Shown here piece after piece: positions 8,069 through 16,966 of a stretch of 64,000 nt of DNA (positions within the stretch are counted from its first letter, which is position 1; every line of letters begins with the position of its first letter). Made by a program: the position numbers and the translations under genes. Source of the stretch: Streptomyces litmocidini (GTDB lineage: Bacteria; Actinomycetota; Actinomycetes; Streptomycetales; Streptomycetaceae); contig NZ_BMTQ01000005.1 in NCBI RefSeq assembly GCF_014649755.1, positions 1-64,000 on the forward strand. The letters are read 5' to 3'. The notes beneath the pieces were generated by a model. The model ran no database searches, was not told the origin of the DNA, and worked only from the letters and a program-made list of their open reading frames with translations.

Positions 8069-8716
8069 TCAGTCGGTGAGGCCGTGCCGTACCGCCCACA
8101 GCGCCGCCTGGGTGCGGTCCGCGAGATCGAGCTTCATCAGGATGTTCGAGACGTGCGTCTTGACCGTCTTCTCCGAGAGGACGAGGGCGCGGGCGATCTC
8201 CCGGTTGGACCGGCCGTCCGCGATCAGGCCGAGGACCTCGCGCTCCCGCTCCGTGAGGGTGGAGCCCCGCCCCGTGCCCCCGCCGGGGGAGTCGTCCTGG
8301 GCGAGGAGCGCGTCGGCCACCTCGGGCTGGAGCAGGACGTGCCCGGCGTGGACGGAGCGGATCGCGCCGGCCAGGGCGTCGGGGTCGATGTCCTTGTAGA
8401 CGTATCCACGGGCGCCGGCGCGGAGCGCGGGGACGACCGTCCGCTGCTCGGTGAAGCTGGTGACGATCAGGACCCTGGCGGGGTTGGCCAGCTCACGGAG
8501 CCGCTTGAGCGCCTCGATGCCGTCCGTGCCCGGCATCTTCACGTCCATGAGGACCACGTCCGGGTGCAGCTCCTCCGTCCTGGCGACGCCCTCGGCGCCG
8601 TCGGAGGCCTCCCCCACGACCTCTATGTCGTCCTGCACCTCCAGGAAGGTGCGCAGACCCCGGCGGACGACCTGGTGGTCGTCGACCAGGAGCACGCGGA
8701 TCGGCTCGTCAGCCAC
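8069..8716 (-). CDS. NarL/FixJ-type response regulator
   Basis: A 215-residue response regulator. The receiver domain (about 1-125) has the acidic pair in LLVDDHQ, phospho-acceptor Asp in VVLMDVKMPG, and Lys near YVYKDID. The C-terminal LuxR helix-turn-helix (about 150-213) contains LTEREREVLGLIADGRSNREIARALVLSEKTVKTHV. It starts with GTG and overlaps the upstream kinase gene by 8 bp, so kinase and regulator are translated together. Targets are unknown; adjacency to the chaplin gene is conserved-looking but does not prove regulation. Confidence 0.95.
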   Translation of the reverse strand: MADEPIRVLLVDDHQVVRRGLRTFLEVQDDIEVVGEASDGAEGVARTEELHPDVVLMDVKMPGTDGIEALKRLRELANPARVLIVTSFTEQRTVVPALRAGARGYVYKDIDPDALAGAIRSVHAGHVLLQPEVADALLAQDDSPGGGTGRGSTLTEREREVLGLIADGRSNREIARALVLSEKTVKTHVSNILMKLDLADRTQAALWAVRHGLTD

Positions 8717-9854
8717 CGGGGACCTCCATCTCGATCGTGGTGCCCTCGCCCGGGGCCGAGGTCACCGTGAGTCTGCCGCCGACGCCGCTCGCGCGGTCCC
8801 GCATGGAGACCAGGCCGAGGTGGCGGCCGGCACGGTGGACCGCGCGCGGGTCGAAGCCCTTGCCGTCGTCGGTGACGGTGAGCCGCGCGCCCTGCCCGCT
8901 GCGGGCGAGGGAGACCGCGACGAGATCCGCGTCCGCGTGCCGCAGGGCGTTGTGCAGGGCCTCCTGCGCGACCCGGAGGACGGCCTCCTCCTGGGCGGCG
9001 GGCAGGGCCCGGGTCCCCGGGCTCTCGAAGGTCACCCGGGCGGAGTGGGCGCGGTCCAGGACCTGGATCTGGGTGCGGAGCGTGTGGACGAGGCCGTCCT
9101 CGTCGAGGGCGGCGGGCCTGAGCTCGACGACGGCGGCGCGCAGCTCGTCGGCGGCCTCGGCGGCGAGCGCGGCGACCTGCTGGAGCTCGCCCTTGGCGCG
9201 GACCGGGTCGCGGTCGACGAGGGCGGCGGCGGCCTGGGCGGTCAGGCGGAGCGAGAAGAGCTTCTGGCTGACGGCGTCGTGCAGCTCGTGGGCGAGGCGG
9301 GAGCGCTCCTCGGCGATGGTGAGCTCGCGGCTGCGCTCGTACAGCCGGGCGTTGGTGAGGGCGATGGCCGCGTGCTGGGCGAGGATCGAGAGGAGGGCCT
9401 CGTCCTCGGCGGTGAAGCCGCAGCCGCCGCCGGGCTTCGGGCAGCGCTTGTTGGCGAGGAAGAGGGCGCCGAGGATCTCGTCGCCGTCGCGGACGGGCAG
9501 GCCGAGGAAGTCGGACATCTCGGGGTGGGCCTCGGGCCAGCCCTCGAAGCGGGGGTCGGCGCGGACGTCGGCGAGCCGCTCGGGCTCGGCCTTGTGGAGC
9601 ATCGAGGCCAGGATGCCGTGCTGGCGGGGCAGCGGGCCGATCGCCCTCCACTGCTCGTCGCTGACGCCGTCGACCACGAACTGGGCGAAGCCGCCGTGGT
9701 CGTCGGGGACGCCCAGCGCGGCGTACTCGGCGTCGAGCAGCTCGCGCGCGGAGGCCACGATCGTCTTGAGGACGTCGCGGACCTCCAGGTGGCGGCTCAT
9801 CGCCAGGAGGGCGGTGCTCACGGCGGCCAGGCCGGAGCTCGGTCGATGGCTCAT
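8709..9854 (-). CDS. GAF-domain sensor histidine kinase (NarL-type partner)
   Basis: A 381-residue soluble kinase with no membrane segment. A GAF domain (about residues 20-165) is followed by a HisKA_3 dimerisation domain (phospho-acceptor His in RLAHELHDAVSQKLFSL) and an HATPase_c domain (N box ALHNALRHADA, G box VTDDGKGFDP). The GAF resembles that of DevS/DosT-type redox or gas sensors, but the HPEMSDFLGLPV segment carries Ser where heme-binding relatives appear to have His, and it contains a CPKPGGGC pair. The signal is therefore uncertain. Confidence 0.93.
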   Translation of the reverse strand: MSHRPSSGLAAVSTALLAMSRHLEVRDVLKTIVASARELLDAEYAALGVPDDHGGFAQFVVDGVSDEQWRAIGPLPRQHGILASMLHKAEPERLADVRADPRFEGWPEAHPEMSDFLGLPVRDGDEILGALFLANKRCPKPGGGCGFTAEDEALLSILAQHAAIALTNARLYERSRELTIAEERSRLAHELHDAVSQKLFSLRLTAQAAAALVDRDPVRAKGELQQVAALAAEAADELRAAVVELRPAALDEDGLVHTLRTQIQVLDRAHSARVTFESPGTRALPAAQEEAVLRVAQEALHNALRHADADLVAVSLARSGQGARLTVTDDGKGFDPRAVHRAGRHLGLVSMRDRASGVGGRLTVTSAPGEGTTIEMEVPGG

Positions 9855-10018
9855 GTGTTCACCGTACCGGCGGGGTGTGACGGTCCGTATCCGTCCGGGG
9901 ACGAGGGCGGAGCAGGTCCGGAGGCCTAGGTCGAAGTGCCCTCGGCGGTCCGGGCCCGGGGACGAGGCGGTGGTCGGGGCGGCGGCCGGAGGGTGGAGCC
10001 ATCCGAAGGAGAGAGGGG

Positions 10019-10723
10019 ATGGACGTCATGGCTGTCGCGATCGTCACGGGGGCGTCGAGGGGTCTGGGGAGGGCGCTGGCCGGGGCTCTCGCCGGGCGGG
10101 GCTGGGACCTGGTGCTGGACGCCCGTACGGCGGACGTGCTGGAGGAGAGCGCGGCGGTGGCACGTGCGCGCGGCGCCCGGGTGGTGGCGCTGGCCGGGGA
10201 CGTGACGGACGCGGCGCACCGGTGGGAGCTCGTGGCGGCGGCGGAGGGGCTCGGCGGGCTCGATCTGCTCGTGAACAACGCCGGGGTGCTGGGCGCGGAG
10301 CCGCTGGTGCCGCTCGACCGGCACCCGCTGGACGGTTTCCGGGCCGCGCTGGAGGTCAACGTGGTGGCCCCGCTGGGGCTGCTGCAGGAGGCGCTGCCGC
10401 TGCTGCGCACGGCACCCGCCGGCGCGGTGGTCAATCTGAGCTCGGACGCGGCGGCGGAGGCGTACCGGACCTGGGGGGCGTACGGGGCGACGAAGGCGGC
10501 GCTCGACCAGCTGTCGGCGGTGCTGGCGGTGGAGGAACCGGGGCTGCGGGTCTGGTGGGTGGACCCGGGCGGGATGCGGACGGACATGCTGGCCGCCGCG
10601 GAGCCCGGCGAGGACCTGTCCGGGACTCCCGCTCCGGCCGATGTCGCCCCCGTCTTCCTGCGGCTGCTGGACGAACGGCCGGCCAGCGGCCGGTATGCCG
10701 CGCCGGCCTTCCCGGAGGCGTGA
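10019..10723 (+). CDS. SDR family oxidoreductase
   Basis: A 234-residue short-chain dehydrogenase/reductase. The nucleotide site is VTGASRGLGRAL, the NNAG motif is present (LLVNNAGVLG), the catalytic Ser is in NLSSD and the Tyr/Lys pair in YGATKAAL. The substrate is unknown. The ATG lies 7 bp after AAGGAG. Its stop codon overlaps the next start (TGATG), so it is translationally coupled to the QueA-like gene, suggesting a joint function in nucleoside or small-molecule chemistry (inference). Confidence 0.92.
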   Translation: MDVMAVAIVTGASRGLGRALAGALAGRGWDLVLDARTADVLEESAAVARARGARVVALAGDVTDAAHRWELVAAAEGLGGLDLLVNNAGVLGAEPLVPLDRHPLDGFRAALEVNVVAPLGLLQEALPLLRTAPAGAVVNLSSDAAAEAYRTWGAYGATKAALDQLSAVLAVEEPGLRVWWVDPGGMRTDMLAAAEPGEDLSGTPAPADVAPVFLRLLDERPASGRYAAPAFPEA

Positions 10724-11826
10724 TGGCACTGACCGTGAAGGTGCCGGCGGAGCTGTCGGCGCGGGTGCCGGCCGAGCAGCGGGGGCCCGGGCGCGACCGG
10801 GACGACGTGCGGCTGCTCGTCTCGCGGGGCGCGGCGGTGTCGCACCACTCCTTCGGGGAGCTGCCCGCGCTGCTGCGGGCCGGGGACGTGCTCGTCGTCA
10901 ACACCTCGACGACGCTGGCGGCGGCCGTGGACGGTCGCCTCGGTCCCGAGCCGGGCGGGGAGCCGGTGGTGGTGCACTTCTCGACGCGCGGGGACGACGG
11001 GCGCTGGGCCGTGGAGCTGCGGGCTCCGGAGCCGTCGGGCAGTACGCACCCGCGCGGAGGCGGTCCCGCGGGCGCGGTCGTCCGGCTTCCGGGAGGGGCG
11101 CGGCTGGTGCTCGCGGAGCCGCTGGTGCCCGGTGGCGGGCGGCTGTGGTGGGCGCGGGTGGGCGTGGACGTGCCGGAGCTGCTCGGACGGTACGGGCGGC
11201 CCATCCGGTACGGGTACACGGACCGGGACCAGCCCCTGTCGGCGTACCGGACGGTCTTCGCGCGCCCCTCCCCCGACGGGTCGGGCTCGGCGGAGATGCC
11301 GAGCGCGGGGCGGCCCTTCACGGACCGGCTGGTGGCGGAGCTGGGCGGCCGGGGCGTACGGATCGCTCCGCTCTGCCTCCATACGGGGGTGGCGTCGGCG
11401 GAGGCGCACGAGCCGCCCTACCCGGAGCGCTTCGAGGTCCCGGCGGCGACGGCGGCCGTGGTGAACGCGGCCCGTGCCGGGGGCGGCCGGGTCGTCGCGG
11501 TGGGGACCACCGTGGTGCGGGCGCTGGAATCGGCCGCGGCGGGGTCCGGGCGGGCGGGCGCCGGGGGCGGCGGGCCCGTGCGGGCGGCCCGGGGGTGGAC
11601 CGATCTGGTGGTGACGCCCGCGCGCGGGGTACGGGTGGTGGACGGGCTGCTCACCGGGCTGCACGAGCCGGAGGCTTCGCATCTGCTGATGCTGGAGGCG
11701 GTCGCCGGGAGGCCCGCGCTGCGGAGCGCGTACGCCGCCGCGGTGCGGGAGCGCTACCTCTGGCACGAGTTCGGCGATCTCCATCTCCTCCTCCCGGAGG
11801 AGGGGGCTCACCGTACGCATTGCTGA
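10723..11826 (+). CDS. queA: QueA-like S-adenosylmethionine:tRNA ribosyltransferase-isomerase (divergent)
   Basis: A 367-residue QueA-family protein. Typical QueA transfers the ribose of SAM to preQ1-modified tRNA in queuosine synthesis. Recognisable blocks are LLRAGDVLVVNTSTTLAAAV, GRPIRYGY, YRTVFARP, VAVGTTVVRALES and LHEPEASHLLMLEA. Several positions differ from the classical enzyme: HVGxGTFRPV is replaced by LHTGVASAEAHEPPYPERF, and the NDT motif is NTS. No other queuosine gene is in the window. It may act on another substrate; the family call is firm, the exact reaction is not. Confidence 0.85.
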   Translation: MALTVKVPAELSARVPAEQRGPGRDRDDVRLLVSRGAAVSHHSFGELPALLRAGDVLVVNTSTTLAAAVDGRLGPEPGGEPVVVHFSTRGDDGRWAVELRAPEPSGSTHPRGGGPAGAVVRLPGGARLVLAEPLVPGGGRLWWARVGVDVPELLGRYGRPIRYGYTDRDQPLSAYRTVFARPSPDGSGSAEMPSAGRPFTDRLVAELGGRGVRIAPLCLHTGVASAEAHEPPYPERFEVPAATAAVVNAARAGGGRVVAVGTTVVRALESAAAGSGRAGAGGGGPVRAARGWTDLVVTPARGVRVVDGLLTGLHEPEASHLLMLEAVAGRPALRSAYAAAVRERYLWHEFGDLHLLLPEEGAHRTHC

Positions 11827-11889
11827 AGCAACTCATGGTGAGTTCACCGTGTGGCCCGTGTGAGGCCGCGCATAGGACGTACATCACTT

Positions 11890-11996
11890 ACGAAGCCCCC
11901 TAGTGGATACCCAGCCGCCGGATATGAACGGATGAAACGGGCCACAGGGGGCATCGTGTGGCCCGTGCACGAGTCCCTGATCCACTACCGGGGATC
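11890..11996 (+). repeat. Nested inverted repeats (candidate structured RNA or terminator)
   Basis: An outer stem TAGTGGAT (11901-11908) / ATCCACTA (11980-11987), extendable by flanking CCCC/GGGG, encloses an inner 10-bp perfect hairpin ACGGGCCACA (11937-11946) / TGTGGCCCGT (11957-11966). A further copy of GTGTGGCCCGTG lies at 11850-11861. No known riboswitch consensus is recognised. It may be the queA terminator or a regulatory structure upstream of the transglycosylase. Confidence 0.5.
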
Positions 11997-12009
11997 GTAG
12001 ATCACACCT

Positions 12010-12038
12010 TTGCCACAGGATTTTGCTGCCGCTAAGAA
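12010..12038 (+). promoter_or_regulatory. Probable sigma-70-type (HrdB) promoter of the transglycosylase gene
   Basis: TTGCCA at 12010-12015 and TAAGAA at 12033-12038 are separated by 17 bp, close to the vegetative consensus. The gene starts at 12119, giving a leader of about 75 nt. Confidence 0.6.
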
Positions 12039-12118
12039 TTGCCTCCGTCGCCGCCGAGCAGGCGCAGCGCCGCCCCGGCCGAGCGACGACCCCCAGCGAT
12101 TCGAAGAGGTAGTCCTGC

Positions 12119-12910
12119 ATGTCTGCGAACACCCCTGGCCACAGTCGTGGTCTGAAGAAGACCCACAAGGCCACGATCGCCGGCGTCGCCGCTCTGGGCG
12201 CCGCAGCTCTCACCCTCTCCCTCGTGCCTCACCACGGCGGCACCGAGACCGAGCCGCAGGCTCTGTCCGGCACCCGGCAGGTGGCCTGGTCGTACGACGC
12301 GAACAGCCCGCAGGCCAAGGCGCTGGCCGCCAGCATCAACGAGCAGCAGACCGTCATCGGTCTGAAGGCCAAGGAGGAGGCCGAGGCGAAGGCGAAGGCC
12401 GCCGCCAAGGCGAAGCTCGACGCCCAGGCGAAGGCCGCCAAGGCCAAGGCCGCCGCCCAGGCGAAGGCCGCCGCGAAGGCCAGGGCCGCCGCCCAGGCGA
12501 AGGCCGAGGCCCAGGCGAAGGCCGCCGCGAAGAAGCGCGCCGCGGAGAAGGCGGCCGCGAACCGTTCCGTCGCCCGCAAGCCGGTCTTCGCGAACAACCT
12601 CGACGGCTGGATCCGCGAGGCGCTCTACATCATGGACAAGCACGACATCCCGGGCACCTACAACGGCCTGCACCGGAACATCATGCGCGAGTCCAGCGGC
12701 AACCCGTACGCCATCAACAACTGGGACATCAACGCCATCAACGGCATCCCGTCCAAGGGCCTGCTCCAGGTGATCTACCCGACCTTCAAGGCGTACCACA
12801 TCGCCGGCACCAAGTTCGACCAGTACGACCCGGTCGCCAACATCGTCGCCGCCGCCAACTACGCGGCCGACCGCTACGGCTCGATCGACAACGTCAACAG
12901 CGCGTACTGA
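12119..12910 (+). CDS. Secreted lytic transglycosylase-like protein with Ala/Lys-rich linker
   Basis: A 263-residue protein: a twin-positive N-terminus and hydrophobic segment (about residues 19-36, signal peptide or anchor), then a long Ala/Lys/Gln/Glu stalk (about 80-152) made of AKAAAQ-type repeats, and a C-terminal lysozyme-like SLT domain (about 160-263). The catalytic Glu is in MRESSGNPYAINNWD, followed by GLLQVIYPTFKAYH. It should cleave peptidoglycan glycan strands outside the membrane; the charged stalk may span or bind the wall. A perfect 14-bp terminator follows. Confidence 0.9.
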   Translation: MSANTPGHSRGLKKTHKATIAGVAALGAAALTLSLVPHHGGTETEPQALSGTRQVAWSYDANSPQAKALAASINEQQTVIGLKAKEEAEAKAKAAAKAKLDAQAKAAKAKAAAQAKAAAKARAAAQAKAEAQAKAAAKKRAAEKAAANRSVARKPVFANNLDGWIREALYIMDKHDIPGTYNGLHRNIMRESSGNPYAINNWDINAINGIPSKGLLQVIYPTFKAYHIAGTKFDQYDPVANIVAAANYAADRYGSIDNVNSAY

Positions 12911-12916
12911 CGCGCG

Positions 12917-12950
12917 GAAGGGCGGCACCCCGGAGAGGGTGCCGCCCTTC
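12917..12950. terminator. Bidirectional terminator
   Basis: Perfect 14-bp stem GAAGGGCGGCACCC / GGGTGCCGCCCTTC with loop CGGAGA, between the convergent transglycosylase and FHA-ABC genes. Confidence 0.88.
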
Positions 12951-12972
12951 GGCGTGGTGTGACCGACGGCCG

Positions 12973-15525
12973 TTACTTGCGCATGACCTCGGGTTCATGG
13001 CGGCGCAGCAGCCGCGCCACGAGGACGCAGCAGACCGTGGCCATGATCAGCTGGATGCCGAGGTCGAGGCTCCACTGGCCGACCGTGTGCTCCCACAGCG
13101 GGTCGGTGTTCGTGGGGTCCTTGTGGTCCCACGGCGGCATGAGGTGCGCCAGGTCGAGGGTGGTGCCGGCGCCGGCGATGCCCCAGCGGGAGGGCATGAG
13201 CCAGGCGAACTGCTCCAGGCCGGGCGAGCCGTACACCTGGAAGAGGATGCCGGTGAAGACGACCTGGATGATCGCGAACATGACGAGCAGCGGCATGGTC
13301 TTCTCGGCGGTCTTCACCAGCGCGGAGATGACCAGGCCGACCATCATCGAGGTCAGGCCGAGCGCGATGACCTGGACGCAGAGCTCGACGGCCGGCGGCA
13401 TGAACAGGCCCTCTTCGGGCAGCTCACGGGTGGAGAAGCCGATGCCGCAGATGATCACGCCCTGGAAGGCGGTGATCAGGCCGAGGACGATGACCTTGGA
13501 CATGAGGTACGCGGAGCGGGAGAGGCCGACGGCGCGCTCCCGTTCGTAGATGACCCGTTCCTTGATCAGCTCTCGTACGGAGTTCGCCGCTCCGGAGAAG
13601 CACATGCCGACCGCCAGGATCAGCATGATCGTGCCGGCGTCGCCGTTGAAGCGGGACGGCGGCTTGGGCCGGCCCAGGCCGAAGTCGGCCGGGATGACGA
13701 CGGAGACCGCGCCGAGGACGGCGGGCAGGATCACCATCAGGGCCATGAAGCCCTTGTCGGAGGCGATCACCGACACGTAGCGGCGGATCAGGGTCCACAG
13801 CTGGGAGCCCCAGCCCTGCGGCTTCGGCGGCCGGGCCATCGCCTGCGGCGGCATCTGGACGGGCTGCGCGGCGACCGCGTCGATGTCCGCGGCGTACATC
13901 TGGTAGTGCTGCGAGCCCTTCCAGCGGCCCGCCCAGTCGTAGTCGCGGTAGTTCTCGAAGGCGGAGAAGACGTCGGCCCAGGTGGAGTAGCCGAAGAAGT
14001 TCAGCGCCTCCTCCGGCGGGCCGAAGTACGCCACGGAACCGCCGGGCGCCATCACCAGCAGCTTGTCGCAGAGGCCCAGCTCGGCCACCGAGTGGGTGAC
14101 GACGAGGACCGTGCGGCCGTCGTCCGCGAGGCCGCGGAGCAACTGCATGACGTCGCGGTCCATGCCCGGGTCGAGGCCGGAGGTCGGCTCGTCCAGGAAG
14201 ATCAGCGAGGGCTTGGTGAGGAGCTCCAGGGCGACGGAGACGCGCTTGCGCTGGCCACCGGAGAGGGAGGTGACCTTCTTCTCCTTGTGGATGTCGAGCT
14301 TGAGCTCGCGCAGCACCTCGTCGATGCGGGCCTCGCGCTCGGCGGTCGCGGTGTCGCCGGGGAAGCGGAGCTTGGCCGCGTAGCGCAGTGCCTTCTGGAC
14401 GGTCAGCTCCTTGTGCAGGATGTCGTCCTGCGGGACCAGACCGATGCGCTGGCGCAGCTCGGCGAACTGCTTGTAGAGGCTCCGGTTGTCGTAGAGGACG
14501 TCGCCCTCGTTGGCGGGTCGGTAGCCGGTCAGCGCCTTGAGCAGGGTGGACTTGCCGGAGCCGGACGGGCCGATGACGCCGATCAGCGACTTCTCCGGGA
14601 CGCCGAAGGTGACGTCCTTGAGGATCTGCTTGCCGCCGTCGACCGTGACCGTGAGGTGGCGGGCCGAGAAGGAGACCGAGCCGGTGTCGACGAACTCCTC
14701 GAGCTGGCCGCCGACGATCCGGAAGGTCGAGTGGCCGACGCCGACGATGTCCTGCGGGCCGAGGAGGGCCGTGCCGCCCTTGGGGATCGGCTGGCCGTTG
14801 ACGTACGTGCCGTTGTGCGAGCCGAGGTCGCGGATCTCGAAGCGGCCGTCGGGCGTCGCGTGGAACTCGGCGTGGTGCCGCGAGACCTGGAGGTCGGAGA
14901 CGACCAGTTCGTTCTCGAGGGCACGGCCGATGCGCATCACACGGCCGAGGTCCAGCTGGTAGAAGGTGGTCGGGCTGCGGTCGCCGTAGGGCGACGGCGC
15001 CCCCGCGGCGCCACCGGGGCGCCCCTGCCCGGGCCCCTGCTGGTGCGGGACCTGCTGGTGCGGGACCTGCTGGTGGGCCGGCGGCTGCTGCCAGCCCGGC
15101 TGCTGCGGAGGCGCCTGGTGCGTGGCCCAGTCGGCTTGCGCGGCGGCACCGGCGGCCTGGTGGGCGGGAGCCTGCTGGGCCGGGGCCTGCTGAGGCGCCT
15201 GGTGCTGGGGCGCGGCGGCCGCGCCGGCTGCGCCGGCTGCGGCGAGATTCAGCCGCGGGCCGTCGGTCGCGTTGCCCAGGTGGACGGCCGAACCGGGGCC
15301 GATCTCCACCTGGTGGATCCTCTGGCCCTGGAGGAAGGTGCCGTTCGTGGAGCCGTGGTCCTCGATGACCCAGCTCCGGCCGCCCCAGCTGATGGTGGCG
15401 TGGCGCCACGAGACCCTGGCGTCGTCGATCACCAGGTCACCCTGGGGGTCCCTGCCCAGGGTGTACGACCGGGACGGATCGAGCGTCCAGGTCCTGCCGT
15501 TCAATTCCAGTACGAGTTCTGGCAC
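12973..15525 (-). CDS. FHA domain-containing ABC transporter (ATPase-permease fusion, ABCG-like)
   Basis: An 850-residue half-transporter. Two FHA phosphothreonine-binding domains come first (GRDPQGDLVIDD...GSTNGTFLQG near 20-75; IGRALENELVVSD...GSHNGTYVNG near 200-260), separated by a Pro/Gln/Ala-rich linker. Next is an ABC ATPase (Walker A GPSGSGKST, signature LSGGQRKRV, Walker B LIFLDEPTSGLDP) and a C-terminal ABC2 membrane domain with about six spans. FHA domains imply control by a Ser/Thr kinase. The GTG giving PELVLELNGRTW matches the FHA domain's first strand; upstream in-frame sequence is not needed. Substrate unknown. Confidence 0.92.
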   Translation of the reverse strand: MPELVLELNGRTWTLDPSRSYTLGRDPQGDLVIDDARVSWRHATISWGGRSWVIEDHGSTNGTFLQGQRIHQVEIGPGSAVHLGNATDGPRLNLAAAGAAGAAAAPQHQAPQQAPAQQAPAHQAAGAAAQADWATHQAPPQQPGWQQPPAHQQVPHQQVPHQQGPGQGRPGGAAGAPSPYGDRSPTTFYQLDLGRVMRIGRALENELVVSDLQVSRHHAEFHATPDGRFEIRDLGSHNGTYVNGQPIPKGGTALLGPQDIVGVGHSTFRIVGGQLEEFVDTGSVSFSARHLTVTVDGGKQILKDVTFGVPEKSLIGVIGPSGSGKSTLLKALTGYRPANEGDVLYDNRSLYKQFAELRQRIGLVPQDDILHKELTVQKALRYAAKLRFPGDTATAEREARIDEVLRELKLDIHKEKKVTSLSGGQRKRVSVALELLTKPSLIFLDEPTSGLDPGMDRDVMQLLRGLADDGRTVLVVTHSVAELGLCDKLLVMAPGGSVAYFGPPEEALNFFGYSTWADVFSAFENYRDYDWAGRWKGSQHYQMYAADIDAVAAQPVQMPPQAMARPPKPQGWGSQLWTLIRRYVSVIASDKGFMALMVILPAVLGAVSVVIPADFGLGRPKPPSRFNGDAGTIMLILAVGMCFSGAANSVRELIKERVIYERERAVGLSRSAYLMSKVIVLGLITAFQGVIICGIGFSTRELPEEGLFMPPAVELCVQVIALGLTSMMVGLVISALVKTAEKTMPLLVMFAIIQVVFTGILFQVYGSPGLEQFAWLMPSRWGIAGAGTTLDLAHLMPPWDHKDPTNTDPLWEHTVGQWSLDLGIQLIMATVCCVLVARLLRRHEPEVMRK

Positions 15526-15734
15526 TCCATGCCCCACTACTTGTCCCCCGATGTACCCCCGTCGTCGGGAGTCCAGGGATGGCGAATCATCCTGGGGAAC
15601 TATTTCAGGCCCGGTCCCGTCTCGGAAAGTCGGGCCGCGTGAAGACCTTCGGGGCGACTCCTGGACCGGTCGGGTGTCCGCAGGGCGGGACGGGGGGTCG
15701 GGCGGCACATGGCGCCCGATACGGTGGAACCACC

Positions 15735-16952
15735 ATGAGCGCATCGCAGACCTCAGACGTTCCCACCCTTCTCGTCAAGATCTTCGGGAAGGACCGTCCC
15801 GGGATCACCGCGGGACTCTTCGACACCCTCGCCGCCTACTCCGTCGACGTCGTGGACATCGAACAGGTGGTCTCCCGGGGCCGCCTCGTCCTGTGCGCGC
15901 TCGTCACCGAGCCGACCGTCGCCCCGCAGGGCGAGCTCCGGGCCACCATCCACAGCTGGGCCGAGTCGCTGAAGCTCCAGGCCGAGATCATCTCCGGCAC
16001 GGGCGACAACCGTCCCCGCGGTGAGGGACGCTCGCACGTCACCGTGCTCGGCAACCCGCTCACCGCCGAGCAGACGGCGGCCATAGCGGCCAGGATCGCG
16101 GAGACCGGCGGCAACATCGACCGCATCTTCCGCCTCGCGAAGTACCCGGTGACGGCGGTCGAGTTCGCCGTCTCGGGCTGCGAGACCGAGCCGCTGCGGA
16201 CCGCGCTGGCCGTCGAGGCGCACGGCATCGGGGTCGACGTGGCCGTCGTCTCCGCCGGCCTGCACCGGCGGGCCCAGCGGCTCGTGGTCATGGACGTCGA
16301 CTCGACCCTGATCCAGGACGAGGTGATCGAGCTCTTCGCCGCCCACGCGGGCTGCGAGGACAAGGTCGCCGAGGTGACGGCGGCGGCGATGCGCGGGGAG
16401 CTGGACTTCGAGCAGTCGCTCCACGCGCGCGTGGAGCTGCTCGCCGGTCTCGACGCCTCGGTGGTCGACAAGGTCCGCGCCGAGGTGCGGCTGACTCCGG
16501 GTGCCCGGACCCTGATCCGTACGCTCAAGCGGCTCGGCTACCAGGTGGGCGTCGTCTCCGGCGGTTTCACGCAGGTCACCGACGACCTGAAGGAACGTCT
16601 GGGTCTCGACTTCGCCTCCGCCAACACGCTGGAGATCGTGGACGGGAAGCTCACCGGCCGGGTGACCGGCGAGATCGTCGACCGGGCGGGCAAGGCGCGG
16701 CTGCTGCGCCGGTTCGCCTCGGAGGCGGGGGTGCCGCTGGCGCAGACCGTGGCGATCGGCGACGGGGCCAACGACCTGGACATGCTGAACGCGGCCGGGC
16801 TCGGGGTGGCGTTCAACGCGAAGCCGGTGGTGCGCCGGGCGGCCCACACGGCGGTGAACGTCCCGTTCCTGGACACCGTGCTCTACCTGCTCGGCATCAC
16901 GCGCGAGGAGGTCGAGGCGGCGGACTTCGGCGAGGACGACCTGCCGCACTGA
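15735..16952 (+). CDS. serB: Phosphoserine phosphatase SerB
   Basis: A 405-residue enzyme that hydrolyses L-phosphoserine to serine, the last step of serine synthesis. Two ACT-like regulatory domains lie at about residues 8-180 (LLVKIFGKDRPGITAGLFDTL; later VTVLGNPLTAEQTAAI). The HAD phosphatase domain follows: nucleophile motif VMDVDSTLIQDEV, the VVSGGFTQVTDDL motif II/III region, and GDGANDLDML. This is the long form usual in actinobacteria. The ATG at 15735 gives a start just before the first ACT strand. A 19-bp terminator follows. Confidence 0.96.
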   Translation: MSASQTSDVPTLLVKIFGKDRPGITAGLFDTLAAYSVDVVDIEQVVSRGRLVLCALVTEPTVAPQGELRATIHSWAESLKLQAEIISGTGDNRPRGEGRSHVTVLGNPLTAEQTAAIAARIAETGGNIDRIFRLAKYPVTAVEFAVSGCETEPLRTALAVEAHGIGVDVAVVSAGLHRRAQRLVVMDVDSTLIQDEVIELFAAHAGCEDKVAEVTAAAMRGELDFEQSLHARVELLAGLDASVVDKVRAEVRLTPGARTLIRTLKRLGYQVGVVSGGFTQVTDDLKERLGLDFASANTLEIVDGKLTGRVTGEIVDRAGKARLLRRFASEAGVPLAQTVAIGDGANDLDMLNAAGLGVAFNAKPVVRRAAHTAVNVPFLDTVLYLLGITREEVEAADFGEDDLPH

Positions 16953-16966
16953 GCGGTGACGGTACG

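Noticed and set aside
8737..10722. Very long open frame on the plus strand continuous with queA
   Set aside because: It lies opposite the histidine kinase and in another frame of the SDR; its composition is that of a shadow frame in high-GC DNA. Only the part from 10723 is a real gene.
11827..12118. c-di-AMP (ydaO) riboswitch ahead of the cell-wall hydrolase gene
   Set aside because: Such genes often carry one in Streptomyces, but I could not find the conserved ydaO core here; the vegetative promoter lies too close to the gene to leave room.
12119..12600. Ala/Lys-rich repeats of the transglycosylase as a DNA repeat element
   Set aside because: The repetition is at the protein level (stalk of AKAAAQ-type units) within a coherent gene; not a mobile or CRISPR element.
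12010..15642. 1200-codon plus-strand open frame
   Set aside because: Antisense to the FHA-ABC transporter and out of frame with the transglycosylase; no family signal.
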